In this document: positions 9,013-20,655 of the stretch, one piece after another
Numbering within the stretch: position 1 is the stretch's first letter
Layout of the letters: each line of letters opens with the position of its first letter
NCBI GenBank assembly: GCA_023428785.1
Contig: JAEYWU010000139.1
Span: 1 to 64,000, forward strand
Direction: 5' to 3'
DNA: 64,000 nucleotides
Origin: Pseudomonadota bacterium
GTDB lineage: Bacteria; Pseudomonadota; Alphaproteobacteria; Caulobacterales; Caulobacteraceae
Position numbers and translations under genes: made by a program
The notes under the pieces: model-generated
What the model saw: only the letters and a program-made list of their open reading frames with translations
Told to the model about the DNA's origin: nothing
The model's database searches: none

Positions 9013-10454
9013 AGCCGCAGCGTCTCTCCGATATCCTGCGCCGCGACGTCGCGTCCGATCCGGTGATCACCGGCGTGACGTCTGACAGCCGCCGGGTGGG
9101 CGAGGGGACGCTGTTCGCAGCCCTGCCGGGCGCCCGCGCTGACGGCCGGGCCTTTATTCCGCAAGCCCTGTCGCAGGGCGCCGCCGCCATCCTGGCCCCG
9201 GCCGATACGCCTCAGGACGCAGCGCCGCTGCTGGTGACCTCGGCCGATGTCCGCAGGGCCTATGCCTTGGCCGCGCGGGCCTTCTACGGCGCCCAGCCCA
9301 AGACCTGTGTGGCGGTGACGGGCACCAACGGCAAGACCTCGGTCGCCGCCTTCTGCCGCCAGATCTGGACGGCGCTGGGTCATCATGCGGCGAGCATGGG
9401 GACGCTGGGCGTTACCGCCGGCGACGAGGTCCTGACTGGCCCCGGCCTGACCAGCCCGGACGCTGGAGACGCCGCGCGGATGCTGGCCGAACTGGCCGGA
9501 CGGGGCGTGACCCATCTGGCGCTGGAGGCCTCGTCGCACGGACTGGATCAGCGCCGGATCGACGGGGTGCATCTGGCGGCGGCGGGCTTCACCAACCTGA
9601 CCCAGGACCATCTCGACTATCACGCCGACATGGACAGCTATCGTGACGCCAAGCTGAGGCTGTTCGACACCCTGCTGCCGCGCGGCCGCACGGCGGTGCT
9701 GAACGCGGATTCCGACGCCTACAACGCCTTCGCCGGAGCCGGGATCATGGCCGGACTGGGCGTCATGGCCGTGGGCGAGCGTGGCCGCGACCTGACGCTG
9801 GTGGGCCGCCGCGCGACGCCGGAGGGCCAGCGCCTGACGATCGAAACGCGCGATGGCCGCCACGAAGTGCTGCTGCCGCTGGCGGGCGCCTTCCAGGTCG
9901 AGAACGCGCTGGTGGCCGCCGGCCTTTGCGTCGCCGCAGGCGACAGGGCGGACCGGGTGATCGCGGCTCTGGAGCACATCAAGGGCGCCGCCGGCCGTCT
10001 GCAGCGGGTCGGTACGACCGCCAGCGGCGGCGAGGCGTATGTCGACTACGCCCATACGCCGGACGGGCTGAAGACGGTGCTGGAGGCCCTGCGGCCTCAT
10101 GCGCGCGGCAAGCTGGTGGTGGTCTTCGGCGCCGGCGGCGACCGGGACCGTTCCAAGCGCGTTCTGATGGGCGAGATCGCCGGGCGTCTGGCCGATGTGG
10201 CGGTGGTCACCGACGACAACCCGCGCTCGGAGGAGCCGGCCGCTATCCGAGCCGAGGTGAAGGGCGGATGCCCCGAGGCCCGCGAGATCGGCGATCGCCG
10301 TGAAGCCATCCGCTGGGCCGTTGGCCAGCTAGAGGCGGGCGATGTGCTGGTCGTCGCCGGAAAAGGCCACGAGCAGGGTCAAATCGTCGGCGAAACGGTC
10401 TATCCGTTCGACGACGCGACCGAGGTCGCAGAGGCTATCAAGGACGCCCAGTAA
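9009..10454 (+). CDS. murE: UDP-MurNAc-L-Ala-D-Glu:meso-DAP ligase MurE
   Basis: A 481-residue cytoplasmic ATP-dependent ligase that adds the third amino acid of the stem peptide. The N-terminal UDP-binding domain includes TSDSRRVGEGTLFAAL, and the P-loop is TGTNGKTSVA (about residues 106-115). The DNPR signature near residue 405 is the motif that selects meso-diaminopimelate rather than lysine, so this organism has DAP-type peptidoglycan. ATG overlaps the ftsI stop (ATGA). Length matches the family. Confidence 0.96.
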   Translation: MKPQRLSDILRRDVASDPVITGVTSDSRRVGEGTLFAALPGARADGRAFIPQALSQGAAAILAPADTPQDAAPLLVTSADVRRAYALAARAFYGAQPKTCVAVTGTNGKTSVAAFCRQIWTALGHHAASMGTLGVTAGDEVLTGPGLTSPDAGDAARMLAELAGRGVTHLALEASSHGLDQRRIDGVHLAAAGFTNLTQDHLDYHADMDSYRDAKLRLFDTLLPRGRTAVLNADSDAYNAFAGAGIMAGLGVMAVGERGRDLTLVGRRATPEGQRLTIETRDGRHEVLLPLAGAFQVENALVAAGLCVAAGDRADRVIAALEHIKGAAGRLQRVGTTASGGEAYVDYAHTPDGLKTVLEALRPHARGKLVVVFGAGGDRDRSKRVLMGEIAGRLADVAVVTDDNPRSEEPAAIRAEVKGGCPEAREIGDRREAIRWAVGQLEAGDVLVVAGKGHEQGQIVGETVYPFDDATEVAEAIKDAQ

Positions 10455-11845
10455 TGACTTCTCCCCTGTGGACCGCGCGCGAGGTCGCCTCGGCGACCGG
10501 CGGTCTGGCCGACGGCGATTTCTCGGCCACCGGGATCACCTTCGACAGCCGCGAGGTCCAGCCCGGCGACCTATTCGTCGCGCTCAAGGGCGAACGTGAC
10601 GGCCATGACTATGTGCCGATGGCCTTTGCGGCCGGCGCGGCCGGCGCCGTCGTCAGCCAGCCGGGCGAGGGCGGGCCGTTCGTGCTGGTGCCGGAAACCC
10701 TTCAGGCGCTTGAGGCGCTGGGCGGCGAGGCGCGCGACCGCGCGCCTCAGGTCCGGCGCGGAGCCGTCACGGGCTCGGTCGGCAAGACTAGCGTGACCCA
10801 GGCGATCCGGGCGGGGCTTGATCTGGCAGGGTCTGCCCACGGGTCAGTCAAGTCGTTCAACAACCACATCGGCGTACCCCTGACCCTGTCGCGGATGCCG
10901 CGCGAGGTTGAGCGGGCGGTGTTCGAGATCGGCATGAACCACTCAGGCGAGATCGGGCCCCTGTCGCGGATGGTCCAGCCTCACGCCGTCTGCATCACGA
11001 CCGTCGGTCCGGTGCATATCGAGAATTTTCTCGATGGCGAGGAGGGCGTCGCCAGGGCCAAGGCAGAGATCTTCGAGGGTATCGGCCCGGGCGCGGTCGC
11101 GGTCCTGAACGGCGACGACCGGTGGTTCGACCTGCTGAAGCATCAGGCGCTGGAACGCGGCGCGCGGGTTTCGGTGTTCGGATCGGGCGAGAATGCCGAT
11201 GCGCTTCTTCTGGGCTTCGAGCCCGATCCCGAGGGAGCCAATGTCCGGGCGCGCATCTGGGGCGAGGAAATCACCTACCGGCTGTCCCAGCCCGGCTTCC
11301 ACTGGGGTCCGAACAGCCTGGCGACCCTGCTGATGCTGGATGCGCTGGACGTGCCGATGGACACGGCGCTGCAGGCCCTGGCGGAGTTCCGGCCGCTGGC
11401 CGGGCGTGGCGCAGCCAAACAGGTGGCGATCCCGGGCGGGTCGTTCCTGCTGATCGACGAGAGCTACAACGCCAATCCGATCTCGATGAAGGCCGGTTTC
11501 CGCAGTCTGGGCGCCCGCACCGACGTGACGGGCCGCCGGATCGTGGCCCTGACCGACATGTTGGAGCTGGGCGACCACTCCGAGGCGCTGCACGCCGGGC
11601 TGGCGGAAGCGATCGAAAAAGCCGGGATCGACCTCGTCTTTACCGCTGGTAAAGCGATGCAGTCTCTGGATTGGGCGCTGCCCGCAGAACGGCGGGGCGG
11701 CTGGGCCGCCGATGCGGCCGCGCTGGCGCCCGTCGTCACCGCGGCGGTCAGGCCCGGCGATGTGGTTATGGTCAAGGGATCCAACGGTTCCAGGGCTTCG
11801 CTGGTGGCGAAGGCTCTGGCCGACATGGGGTCCGGGGAAGGCTGA
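10454..11845 (+). CDS. murF: UDP-MurNAc-tripeptide:D-Ala-D-Ala ligase MurF
   Basis: A 463-residue Mur ligase adding the D-Ala-D-Ala dipeptide made by Ddl. It has the usual three domains: an N-terminal domain ([19 protein letters not shown]), a central ATPase domain with a P-loop-like [10 protein letters not shown] near residue 112 and [12 protein letters not shown], and a C-terminal domain with [13 protein letters not shown] and [10 protein letters not shown]. The P-loop begins with GSVGKT instead of the commoner GS(N/S)GKT. The start shares one base with the murE stop (TAATG). Confidence 0.95.
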   Translation: MTSPLWTAREVASATGGLADGDFSATGITFDSREVQPGDLFVALKGERDGHDYVPMAFAAGAAGAVVSQPGEGGPFVLVPETLQALEALGGEARDRAPQVRRGAVTGSVGKTSVTQAIRAGLDLAGSAHGSVKSFNNHIGVPLTLSRMPREVERAVFEIGMNHSGEIGPLSRMVQPHAVCITTVGPVHIENFLDGEEGVARAKAEIFEGIGPGAVAVLNGDDRWFDLLKHQALERGARVSVFGSGENADALLLGFEPDPEGANVRARIWGEEITYRLSQPGFHWGPNSLATLLMLDALDVPMDTALQALAEFRPLAGRGAAKQVAIPGGSFLLIDESYNANPISMKAGFRSLGARTDVTGRRIVALTDMLELGDHSEALHAGLAEAIEKAGIDLVFTAGKAMQSLDWALPAERRGGWAADAAALAPVVTAAVRPGDVVMVKGSNGSRASLVAKALADMGSGEG

Positions 11846-12957
11846 TGTTCTACCTGCTCTATCTCACCCTGTCGGACCTGGCGCAGGACTACCCTCTTCT
11901 CAATCTGCTACAGTACCAGACGGTCCGCGTGGGCCTGGCGCTGTTCACCGCCCTGTTTGTCGCCATCGGCATGGGCAGCCGCTTCATCGACTGGATGCGG
12001 TCCAAGCAGGGTCGGGGTCAGCCGATCCGAACGGATGGACCGGAAGGCCACCTGCTGACCAAGCAGGGCACGCCGACCATGGGCGGGCTGATGATCCTTG
12101 CGGGGGTGTTCGCAGGTACGCTGCTGTGGGCCGACCTGACCAACATCTATGTCTGGGTCGTGCTGTTCGTGACGGGTGCCTATGGCCTGCTCGGCTTCCT
12201 CGACGACTACGACAAGGTCACCAAACAGCATCACGCGGGCCTGACCGGCAAACAGAAGCTCCTGGCCCAGTTCGCGGTGGCCCTGATCGCCGGCGCGATA
12301 CTGGTGGCTTTCGCGCCGCCGTCGCCGACCTCGCCGGGCCTCCAGACCTCGATCGCCTTCCCCTTCTTCAAGGAAGTGCTGCTGAACCTGGGCTGGTTCT
12401 ATGTGGGCTTCGCGGCCTTCACGATCGTGGGCTTCTCCAACGCGGTGAATCTGACCGACGGACTGGACGGCCTGGCCATCGTGCCGGTGATGATGGCGGC
12501 GGCGGCGTTCGGGGTGATCGCTTATCTGGTCGGTAACTTCGTGTTCGCGGAATATCTTCAGGTCCACCACGCACCGGGCTCGGGTGAGCTGGCGATCTTT
12601 CTGGCGGCCATTATCGGCGCCGGTACCGGCTTCCTCTGGTACAACGCCCCGCCGGCCAAGATCTTCATGGGTGACACGGGCTCGCTGGCGCTCGGCGGTG
12701 CGCTCGGGTCGGTCGCGGTCGCGACCAAGCACGAGCTTGTTCTCGGCATTGTCGGCGGCCTTTTCGTGATCGAGGCGCTCAGCGTCATGATCCAGATCGG
12801 CTACTTCAAGGCGACCGGCAAACGCATCTTCCTGATGGCGCCGATCCACCATCACTTCGAAAAGCTCGGCTGGGCGGAATCGACGGTCGTGATCCGCTTC
12901 TGGATCGTGGCGGCCATGCTGGCCCTCGTGGGCCTGGCGACGCTCAAGCTCAGATAG
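11845..12957 (+). CDS. mraY: Phospho-MurNAc-pentapeptide transferase MraY
   Basis: A 370-residue polytopic membrane enzyme that transfers phospho-MurNAc-pentapeptide from UDP to undecaprenyl phosphate, giving lipid I. Active-site motifs are intact: [34 protein letters not shown] and [11 protein letters not shown]. About ten hydrophobic segments span the sequence. The start ATG at 11845 shares a base with the murF stop (TGATG). A longer in-frame extension upstream lies within murF and is rejected. Confidence 0.97.
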   Translation: MFYLLYLTLSDLAQDYPLLNLLQYQTVRVGLALFTALFVAIGMGSRFIDWMRSKQGRGQPIRTDGPEGHLLTKQGTPTMGGLMILAGVFAGTLLWADLTNIYVWVVLFVTGAYGLLGFLDDYDKVTKQHHAGLTGKQKLLAQFAVALIAGAILVAFAPPSPTSPGLQTSIAFPFFKEVLLNLGWFYVGFAAFTIVGFSNAVNLTDGLDGLAIVPVMMAAAAFGVIAYLVGNFVFAEYLQVHHAPGSGELAIFLAAIIGAGTGFLWYNAPPAKIFMGDTGSLALGGALGSVAVATKHELVLGIVGGLFVIEALSVMIQIGYFKATGKRIFLMAPIHHHFEKLGWAESTVVIRFWIVAAMLALVGLATLKLR

Positions 12958-14352
12958 ATGATCCCGGCGCGCGGCTTTGAGGGCAGGGAGGTCGCCGTCT
13001 TCGGCCTCGGCCGTTCCGGCCTGCCGGCGGCGCGCGCGCTCAAGGCCGGCGGGGCTGTGCCCATTCTCTGGGACGACAGTGTCTCGGGCCGCCTGCAGGC
13101 GGAGGCCGAGGGCTTCCGCGTCGAGGATCTGGCCGAGGCGGACTGGAGCCGGTTCGCGGCCCTGATGCTGGCGCCCGGTGTGCCCCTGACCCATCCGCGT
13201 CCGCACTGGACGGTGGTGAAGGCCCACGAGGCCGGGGTCGAGGTTCTGGGCGATATCGAGCTGTTCCAGCGAACGCTCGACAGCCTGCCGGAGGACGAGC
13301 GTCCCAAAGTCGTCGCCATCACCGGCACCAACGGCAAGTCGACCACGACGGCCCTGATCGGCTGGGTGCTGAAGCAGGCCGGGATAGAGACCCACGTCGG
13401 CGGCAACATTGGCATCGGCGTCCTGGCTCTGCCGGAGCCGACGGCGGGCGCGGTCTATGTGATCGAGGTGTCGAGCTATCAGTTGGACCTGACGACCCGC
13501 TTCGCGCCTGACGTGGCGATCCTGACCAATGTCTCGCCGGACCATCTGGACCGGCACGGCGGCATGGAAGGCTATGTCGCCGCCAAGGCGCGGCTGTTCG
13601 CCAATCCGCGCGAAGGGGCCGTGGCGCTGATCGGGACGGACGACGGCTGGGGGCTGGAGACCGCGCGAGCCGTGTCCGGCCGCTGGCCCGTGACCTCTGT
13701 AAGCACCCGGCCGGTTCATGCGGAAGCGCCGGGCCAGCGCCTGTCGGCCGAAGGCGGCGTCCTGCAGACCGCCGCCGGTCCGCTCGATCTTTCGCCTGCT
13801 CGCTCGCTGCCGGGGCGTCACAATGCCGAGAACGCCGCCTTCGCCTATGCCGCGGCGACCGCGCTGGGAGTCAGCCACGCGCGGGCCGTTGAGGGCCTGA
13901 TGACCTTCCCCGGCCTCGCGCACCGCATGGAGACGGTCGCCCAGACCGAGCGGGTCCGCTTCGTCAACGACTCCAAGGCCACCAATGCCGACGCCGCGCG
14001 ACAGGCCCTGTCGAGCTACGACCGCGTCTTCTGGATCGCTGGCGGGCGCGCCAAGGACGGAGGCATCGACAGCTTGTCGGACCTGTTCGACCGGGTCGCC
14101 GGCAGCTACCTGATCGGTGAAGCCGCCGAGGATTTCGCCCGCGTCCTGACCGACACGCCGCACGTCGTCTGCGGCGAGATGGACAAGGCGGTTGAACTGG
14201 CCACGCGCGCGGCGGCCGCCACGGGCCGGGACGAGGTCGTCCTGCTCAGCCCGGCCTGCGCCAGCTTTGATCAGTATCCGGACTTCGAGGCGCGCGGAGA
14301 GGCCTTCCGGGCCGCCGTGCGCCGCGTGATCGACGAGGGAGTCACCCCATGA
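12958..14352 (+). CDS. murD: UDP-MurNAc-L-Ala:D-Glu ligase MurD
   Basis: A 464-residue cytoplasmic ligase adding D-glutamate to UDP-MurNAc-L-Ala. The N-terminal Rossmann-like domain opens with EVAVFGLGRSGLPAARAL, the P-loop is ITGTNGKSTTTALIG at about residues 120-134, and the C-terminal domain contains VRFVNDSKATNADAARQAL and WIAGGRAKDGG. The start directly abuts the mraY stop, and its own stop overlaps the ftsW start (ATGA). Confidence 0.96.
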   Translation: MIPARGFEGREVAVFGLGRSGLPAARALKAGGAVPILWDDSVSGRLQAEAEGFRVEDLAEADWSRFAALMLAPGVPLTHPRPHWTVVKAHEAGVEVLGDIELFQRTLDSLPEDERPKVVAITGTNGKSTTTALIGWVLKQAGIETHVGGNIGIGVLALPEPTAGAVYVIEVSSYQLDLTTRFAPDVAILTNVSPDHLDRHGGMEGYVAAKARLFANPREGAVALIGTDDGWGLETARAVSGRWPVTSVSTRPVHAEAPGQRLSAEGGVLQTAAGPLDLSPARSLPGRHNAENAAFAYAAATALGVSHARAVEGLMTFPGLAHRMETVAQTERVRFVNDSKATNADAARQALSSYDRVFWIAGGRAKDGGIDSLSDLFDRVAGSYLIGEAAEDFARVLTDTPHVVCGEMDKAVELATRAAAATGRDEVVLLSPACASFDQYPDFEARGEAFRAAVRRVIDEGVTP

Positions 14353-15518
14353 CCGCCTATGTTCCGCCCATGGGGCGCGGCGATCGCTCGCCGTTCGCCA
14401 ACTGGTTCTGGCAGGTCGACAAGCCGATCCTCGTTGCCGTCCTGGCCCTGATCCTGACGGGCGTGGCGCTCAGCTTCGCCTCCAGTCCGGCGGCGGCGAT
14501 CCGCGACGATTCCATCAGCGGGGATTTCTACTATTCGATCCGCATGATGGCCTTCGCCACGCTGGGGCTGGGGATCCTGCTCTCGACCTCGATGCTGTCG
14601 CCGCGCCATGTCAGGCGGACGGCCGGGCTGGTCTTCCTGTTCTGCATCGGCGTGATGGCCCTGCTGCCTTTCATCGGCAACGAGGCGAAGGGCGCGACGC
14701 GCTGGCTGGCGATCGGCCCGTTCGGCTTCCAGCCCTCCGAGTTCGTGAAACCCGCCCTGATCATTCTCACGGCCTGGATGTTCTCCGAAGGGCAGAAGGG
14801 CGAAGGCGTGCCGGGCATGTCGATCGCCTTCGGCCTGTACGGCCTGACAGCGGCTCTGCTGATCATCCAGCCGGACATCGGCCAGACGGTCCTGATCACC
14901 ACCGCCTTCATGGCCGTCTTCTTCATGGCCGGAGTGCCGCTGCAGTGGATGGCGGCGCTCGCGGGCATGGCGGCGACGGGCTTTGTCGCGATCTATCTCT
15001 CGGTCGACCACGTGCGCGACCGCATCGCCTCCTTCATGGGCGGGGGCGAGGCCGCGGACAGCTATCAGCTGGACCGCGCCCATGAAGCCATCGCCAATGG
15101 CGGCCTCGTCGGCCGGGGCGTGGGCGAGGGCGTGATGAAGCGCTTCGTGCCCGATCTGCATACCGACTTCATCTATTCGGTCGCGGCCGAGGAGTTCGGC
15201 CTGGTCTTCTCGATCATCCTGATCGGCGTCTTCGGCTTGGTCGCCATCCGGGGACTGCGCCGTTCCATGCGCCTGACCGATCCCTTCGAGCAGACGGCGG
15301 CCGGCGGCCTGTTCGTCCTGCTGGGCCTGCAGGCGGCGATCAACATCGCGGTGAACCTGGGCCTCGTGCCGACCAAGGGCATGACCCTGCCGTTCATCAG
15401 CTACGGCGGCTCGTCCATGTTGGGAATGTGCCTTACCATGGGTCTGGCGCTGGCCCTGACCCGCAAGCGGCCCGGCGCCTACGAGCCTGGCGCGACACCC
15501 AAGGGCATTCTGGGATGA
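14349..15518 (+). CDS. ftsW: Septal peptidoglycan glycosyltransferase FtsW (SEDS)
   Basis: A 389-residue SEDS-family polytopic membrane protein that polymerises lipid II at the division site with FtsI. About ten transmembrane helices are visible. Family signatures include GATRWLAIGPFGFQPSEFVKP, GGLVGRGVGEGVMKRFVPDLHTDFI (split by loop residues) and PFISYGGSSMLGMCL near the C-terminus. Its position between murD and murG separates it from the elongation paralogue RodA. Both gene ends overlap neighbours by four bases. Confidence 0.95.
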   Translation: MTAYVPPMGRGDRSPFANWFWQVDKPILVAVLALILTGVALSFASSPAAAIRDDSISGDFYYSIRMMAFATLGLGILLSTSMLSPRHVRRTAGLVFLFCIGVMALLPFIGNEAKGATRWLAIGPFGFQPSEFVKPALIILTAWMFSEGQKGEGVPGMSIAFGLYGLTAALLIIQPDIGQTVLITTAFMAVFFMAGVPLQWMAALAGMAATGFVAIYLSVDHVRDRIASFMGGGEAADSYQLDRAHEAIANGGLVGRGVGEGVMKRFVPDLHTDFIYSVAAEEFGLVFSIILIGVFGLVAIRGLRRSMRLTDPFEQTAAGGLFVLLGLQAAINIAVNLGLVPTKGMTLPFISYGGSSMLGMCLTMGLALALTRKRPGAYEPGATPKGILG

Positions 15519-16609
15519 GCCGCGTCGCCGTACTCGCCGCCGGTGGCACCGGCGGTCACCTGTTTCCTGCCCAAGCCCTGGCCGAGACCCTGACCGCGCG
15601 CGGCTGGCGCGTGGTGCTGGCGACCGATCAGCGCGGGGCCCAGTACGCCCACGAGTTTCCCGCCGAGGAGCGGCTGGCGCTCGACGCCGCCACCGCCAGC
15701 AATCCGGTCCAGATGATCGGCGCCGGTTTTAAGATCCTGTCGGGTGTCGGTCAGGCGCGAAAGGCCTATGGCCGCCTGGACCCCAGTGTCGTCGTTGGCT
15801 TCGGCGGCTATCCGTCGCTGCCCGCCTTGTTGGCCGCAGTCAGTCAGGGTCGCCCGACCGTCATCCACGAACAGAACGCCGTGCTGGGCCGGTCCAACCG
15901 CGTGCTGGCGCGTTGGGCGAAGAAGGTCGCGGCGGCCTTCCCAACGCTGGAGCGGGCTCCAGCCGCGCTGAAGCCGCGCATCGAGGTCGTCGGCAATCCG
16001 GTGCGGGCGGATATCAGGGCGCTGCATGATCGCGCCTTCAGCGCGGGCGAGGGACGTCTGCATGTGCTGGTCACGGGCGGCAGCCAGGGCGCCCGCATCT
16101 TGTCCGAGACCGCGCCGCGGGCCTTGGCCCAAGTGGCCGAGCGGCTGCGGGATCGTCTGCACGTCCACCAGCAGAGCCGCGCCGAACTGCTGGACAGCGC
16201 TCGCGAAATCTATGCCGATGCGGCCATCCAGTCCGAGGTCGCGCCCTTCTTTCGCGACATGGCCTCGCGGCTGTCGCAGGCGCATCTGGTCATCGGCCGC
16301 GCCGGCGCTTCGACCTGTTCCGAGCTGGCGGTGGCCGGCGTCCCGTCGATCCTCATCCCGCTCAAGATCGCCACCGACGATCATCAGCGCCTGAACGCCA
16401 AGGCCCTCGTCGATGCGGGGGCGGCGACCATGATCCTGGAAGACGACGTGACGGTGGACCGCCTGTCAGAGGCCATCCAGGCCATGCTGGACGACGGCGT
16501 GGCGCTGGAACGCCGCGCGGCGGCGGCCCGTTCGGTGGGAATCCCGGACGCAGCTGAACGCCTGGCCGATCTGGTAGAGGCTACGGCGCGTCCGGCTCGC
16601 GGGAACTGA
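15515..16609 (+). CDS. murG: Lipid II synthase MurG
   Basis: A 364-residue GT-B glycosyltransferase on the inner face of the membrane that adds GlcNAc to lipid I. The G-loop 1 motif GGTGGHLFPAQALAE begins near residue 9. A second G-loop (VTGGSQGARILSE) and the GRAGASTCSELAVAGVPSILIPL donor-binding motif follow in the C-terminal half. ATG 15515 overlaps the ftsW stop. Its last 29 bases overlap the end of a convergent minus-strand gene, which closes this run of dcw genes. Confidence 0.96.
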   Translation: MSRVAVLAAGGTGGHLFPAQALAETLTARGWRVVLATDQRGAQYAHEFPAEERLALDAATASNPVQMIGAGFKILSGVGQARKAYGRLDPSVVVGFGGYPSLPALLAAVSQGRPTVIHEQNAVLGRSNRVLARWAKKVAAAFPTLERAPAALKPRIEVVGNPVRADIRALHDRAFSAGEGRLHVLVTGGSQGARILSETAPRALAQVAERLRDRLHVHQQSRAELLDSAREIYADAAIQSEVAPFFRDMASRLSQAHLVIGRAGASTCSELAVAGVPSILIPLKIATDDHQRLNAKALVDAGAATMILEDDVTVDRLSEAIQAMLDDGVALERRAAAARSVGIPDAAERLADLVEATARPARGN

Positions 16610-17066
16610 AATAGGTCTGCGCGACCTCGAAGGCCTCGGTCGGGCTGGCGAAGGGCTCGCCGTCGCGCCAGTCCTCACAGGCGCCGCGCACGAGATCCCG
16701 CGCGGCCGTGCCCGGCTCCGCCGGAGGTGATGCGATGCGGCTGCCGGCCTGACCGTAGCTGAACTGCATGTCGCGGTAGAACTCGGCCCGCAGGGCGGTC
16801 CGGGTGAGGGCCGTGCAATCGATCTCGACGTGATAGGCCGCGGCGTTCCAGTCGTCGCCGGGGTTGGCGTCCCAGAAGTGCCACCACCAGAGCTGGACTT
16901 GGCCACCGTCCGGAGCGGTCGGCGTCCCGCGCAGGTGAACGTCCGGGCCCGCCACCGAGACCAGATGCAGGCTCTCGTCCGGCGCCTGCCGGTGCTGCGC
17001 CGAAGCCGCCGACGCGCTCGCAAGGACGGCAATCCCCGCCGCCAGGCCCAATCCCAGTTTGAACAT
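16581..17066 (-). CDS. Putative secreted protein, function unknown
   Basis: A 161-residue protein with a clear Sec signal peptide (about residues 1-23, hydrophobic core GLGLAAGIAVLASASAAS, cleavage after ASA near AQHRQ). The mature part has a Trp-rich segment (QLWWWHFWD) and two Cys residues (DCTAL and GACEDW). I do not recognise a named family, though the layout recalls small periplasmic or surface-adhesin-E-like proteins. It is transcribed against the dcw cluster, and its 3' end overlaps murG by 29 bases. Confidence 0.7.
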   Translation of the reverse strand: MFKLGLGLAAGIAVLASASAASAQHRQAPDESLHLVSVAGPDVHLRGTPTAPDGGQVQLWWWHFWDANPGDDWNAAAYHVEIDCTALTRTALRAEFYRDMQFSYGQAGSRIASPPAEPGTAARDLVRGACEDWRDGEPFASPTEAFEVAQTYFSSREPDAP

Positions 17067-17173
17067 TCCTGCCTCCTGTCGCGGGTGAGCCTATCAGATC
17101 ACAGGTAGGCCTCGGCTGATTGTCCCTGACGCCGGGCGGGAACGATCAGGGCGTCTCATGCGTCAGAAGAGGT

Positions 17174-18277
17174 ATGCCGGAATTTCGAGAGCTGGACCGC
17201 CGACTGGTGGCGGACCTTTCCGACGCCCTGTGGTGGGCGCCCGAATGGGTGACGACCGCGACCGTTTTCGCGGTCTTCCTCGGGCTCGGTTGGCTGGCGC
17301 ACAAGCTGATCTTCGCAGGCGCCAAGCGGACGGTCCGCAAGCGTGACCTGTTCTGGCGTGGACTGGTCAGCCGGGCGCGGCTGAAGACGCGGATCATCGT
17401 GCTGCTGGCGGCCACGGCGATGGCGGCCAGCGCCTCGTCCCTGTCGGCCGAGACCGCCTCGACGATCCACGGCGTGGTCCTTTTCATCAGCGTGCTGGCG
17501 GTGGGCTGGCTGGTGTCCGGGGCTTTGGACGTCTGGACCACCTTGTATCTGCGCCGTTTCAACGTCGAGACCGAAGACAATCTCGTCGCCCGCAAGCATC
17601 TGACCCAGACGCGCATCCTGCAGAAAGTAGGCCGGCTGCTGGTCGCAATCGTGACGCTTGGCCTGGCCCTGATGACCATCGGCGGTTTCCGCCAGTGGGG
17701 CGTCAGCCTGCTGGCCTCGGCGGGCGTGGTCGGCATCATCGCCGGCCTGGCGCTTCAGCCGGTGCTGACCAATCTGCTGGCCGGCATCCAGATCGCCATC
17801 ACCCAGCCGATCCGCATCGATGACGCCGTCATCGTCGAGGGAGAGTGGGGCAACGTGGAGGAGATCACGTCCACCTATGTGGTGGTGCGGCTGTGGGACT
17901 GGCGGCGGATGATCCTGCCGCTCAGCTATTTCATCACCACGCCCTTCCAGAACTGGACGCGCGAAACGGCCCGCCTGATCGGCAGCGTCTTCCTCTACGT
18001 GGACCCGGCCGCGCCGGTCGAGCGTCTCAGGGCCGCTTTTGAGAGTATCGTGCGGGCTTCCCCACATTGGGACGGGGATGTCCAGGTGCTTCAGGTCGTC
18101 GAGACGACCGAGCGGATGGCCCAGGTCCGCTGTCTGGCCAGCGCCCGCAATGGCGGAACAGCCTTCGATCTGCGCTGCGAGATTCGCGAGAAGATGCTGG
18201 CCTTCATGCGAGACCACTGTCCCGAGGCCCTGCCGAGAGACCGTCTGGAGCTGGAGCGTCCCCCTGCGGCCACCTGA
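17174..18277 (+). CDS. MscS-family mechanosensitive channel
   Basis: About 367 residues. There are four or so transmembrane segments in the N-terminal half, then the MscS pore helix and beta domain (about 195-280): GIIAGLALQPVLTNLLAGIQ, RIDDAVIVEGEWGNVEEI, and FITTPFQNWTRE. It would release osmolytes on hypo-osmotic shock. Start choice is uncertain: ATG 17174 has little room for its AGAGG motif, and an in-frame TTG at 17120 would add 18 residues. It interrupts the dcw cluster between murG and murC. Confidence 0.88.
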   Translation: MPEFRELDRRLVADLSDALWWAPEWVTTATVFAVFLGLGWLAHKLIFAGAKRTVRKRDLFWRGLVSRARLKTRIIVLLAATAMAASASSLSAETASTIHGVVLFISVLAVGWLVSGALDVWTTLYLRRFNVETEDNLVARKHLTQTRILQKVGRLLVAIVTLGLALMTIGGFRQWGVSLLASAGVVGIIAGLALQPVLTNLLAGIQIAITQPIRIDDAVIVEGEWGNVEEITSTYVVVRLWDWRRMILPLSYFITTPFQNWTRETARLIGSVFLYVDPAAPVERLRAAFESIVRASPHWDGDVQVLQVVETTERMAQVRCLASARNGGTAFDLRCEIREKMLAFMRDHCPEALPRDRLELERPPAAT

Positions 18278-18313
18278 CGCGCGAGAATAGATGCATTGCG
18301 GCGCGACGCTGGC

Positions 18314-18325
18314 TATAGCGCCCGG

Positions 18326-18326
<1 letters not shown>
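18314..18326 (+). promoter_or_regulatory. -10 box of a probable leaderless murC transcript
   Basis: TATAGC at 18314-18319 ends six bases before the murC ATG at 18326, so a transcript from it would begin at or next to the start codon. No Shine-Dalgarno sequence precedes this ATG. No clear -35 hexamer was found. Leaderless starts of this form are common in Caulobacter relatives. Confidence 0.45.
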
Positions 18327-19752
<1,426 letters not shown>

Positions 19753-19756
<4 letters not shown>

Positions 19757-20655
19757 CCGCCTGGCCCGAGGTTCGTGGCAAGCTGCTCCTGAACGAGCCG
19801 CTGGGGCCCTATACCTGGTTCCGCGTTGGCGGCGCGGCCGATGCGCTGTTCATCCCGGCTGACGCCGAGGACCTGGCGGCGTTCTTGAAGGCCCTCGATC
19901 CGGCGGTTCCGGTGACGGTGCTGGGCGTGGGTTCCAACGTCATCGTGCGCGACGGGGGAGTCGAGGGCGTTGTGATCCGGCTTGCCGGGCGGCCCTGGGC
20001 CCAGATCACGACCGAGGGCGACACGATCACGGCGGGCGCGGGTGCGCTCGACAGCATGGTGGCCAGGGCCAGCGCAAAGGCGGGCATTGGCGGGCTGGAA
20101 TTCTATGCGGGCATCCCGGGAACCATCGGCGGAGCGCTGGTGATGAACGCCGGCTGCTATGGCTCTGAAACAAAAGACGTTCTGATCTCGGCGCGGGGGA
20201 TTCTGCGCAACGGTGACTTCGTGGAGAAAACGAATACGGAATTCGGATACTCCTACCGCCACAACAGCTACGAAGAAGACATCCTCTGGATCGAGGCGAC
20301 CTATCGCGGGACGCCCGACGAACCCGAGGCCGTGCAGGCCCGCATCGACGAGATCACCAGCCGCCGCGAGCAGACCCAGCCGATCCGCGAGAAGACCGGC
20401 GGCTCGACCTTCAAGAACCCGCCCGGCCATTCCAGCTGGAAGCTGGTCGATGAGGCCGGCTGGCGCGGCAAGCTGTTCAGCGTGACCGGCGGCGGGGCCA
20501 AGTTCTCGGAGCTCCACTCCAACTTCATGATCAACCCCGGAGAGGCGACCGCCGCCGACATCGAGGGTCTGGGCGAGGCCGTCCGCGCCGACGTCAAGGA
20601 AAAGACCGGCGTTCAGCTCGGCTGGGAAATCAAGCGCATTGGCCGGGCCGGCTGA
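19753..20655 (+). CDS. murB: UDP-N-acetylenolpyruvoylglucosamine reductase MurB
   Basis: A 300-residue FAD-dependent cytoplasmic enzyme that reduces enolpyruvyl-UDP-GlcNAc to UDP-MurNAc with NADPH. FAD-binding signatures are present: [15 protein letters not shown] (about 20-35), [13 protein letters not shown] and [21 protein letters not shown]. The C-terminal region contains [21 protein letters not shown] (broken here at its active-site Ser) and the helix [10 protein letters not shown]. The start is GTG overlapping the murC stop. Length and lack of a third insert domain fit type II MurB. Confidence 0.95.

Noticed and set aside
11908..14163. 751-residue minus-strand frame
   Set aside because: Antisense to mraY and murD, both complete with all motifs; translation is His/Arg/Gln-rich low complexity.
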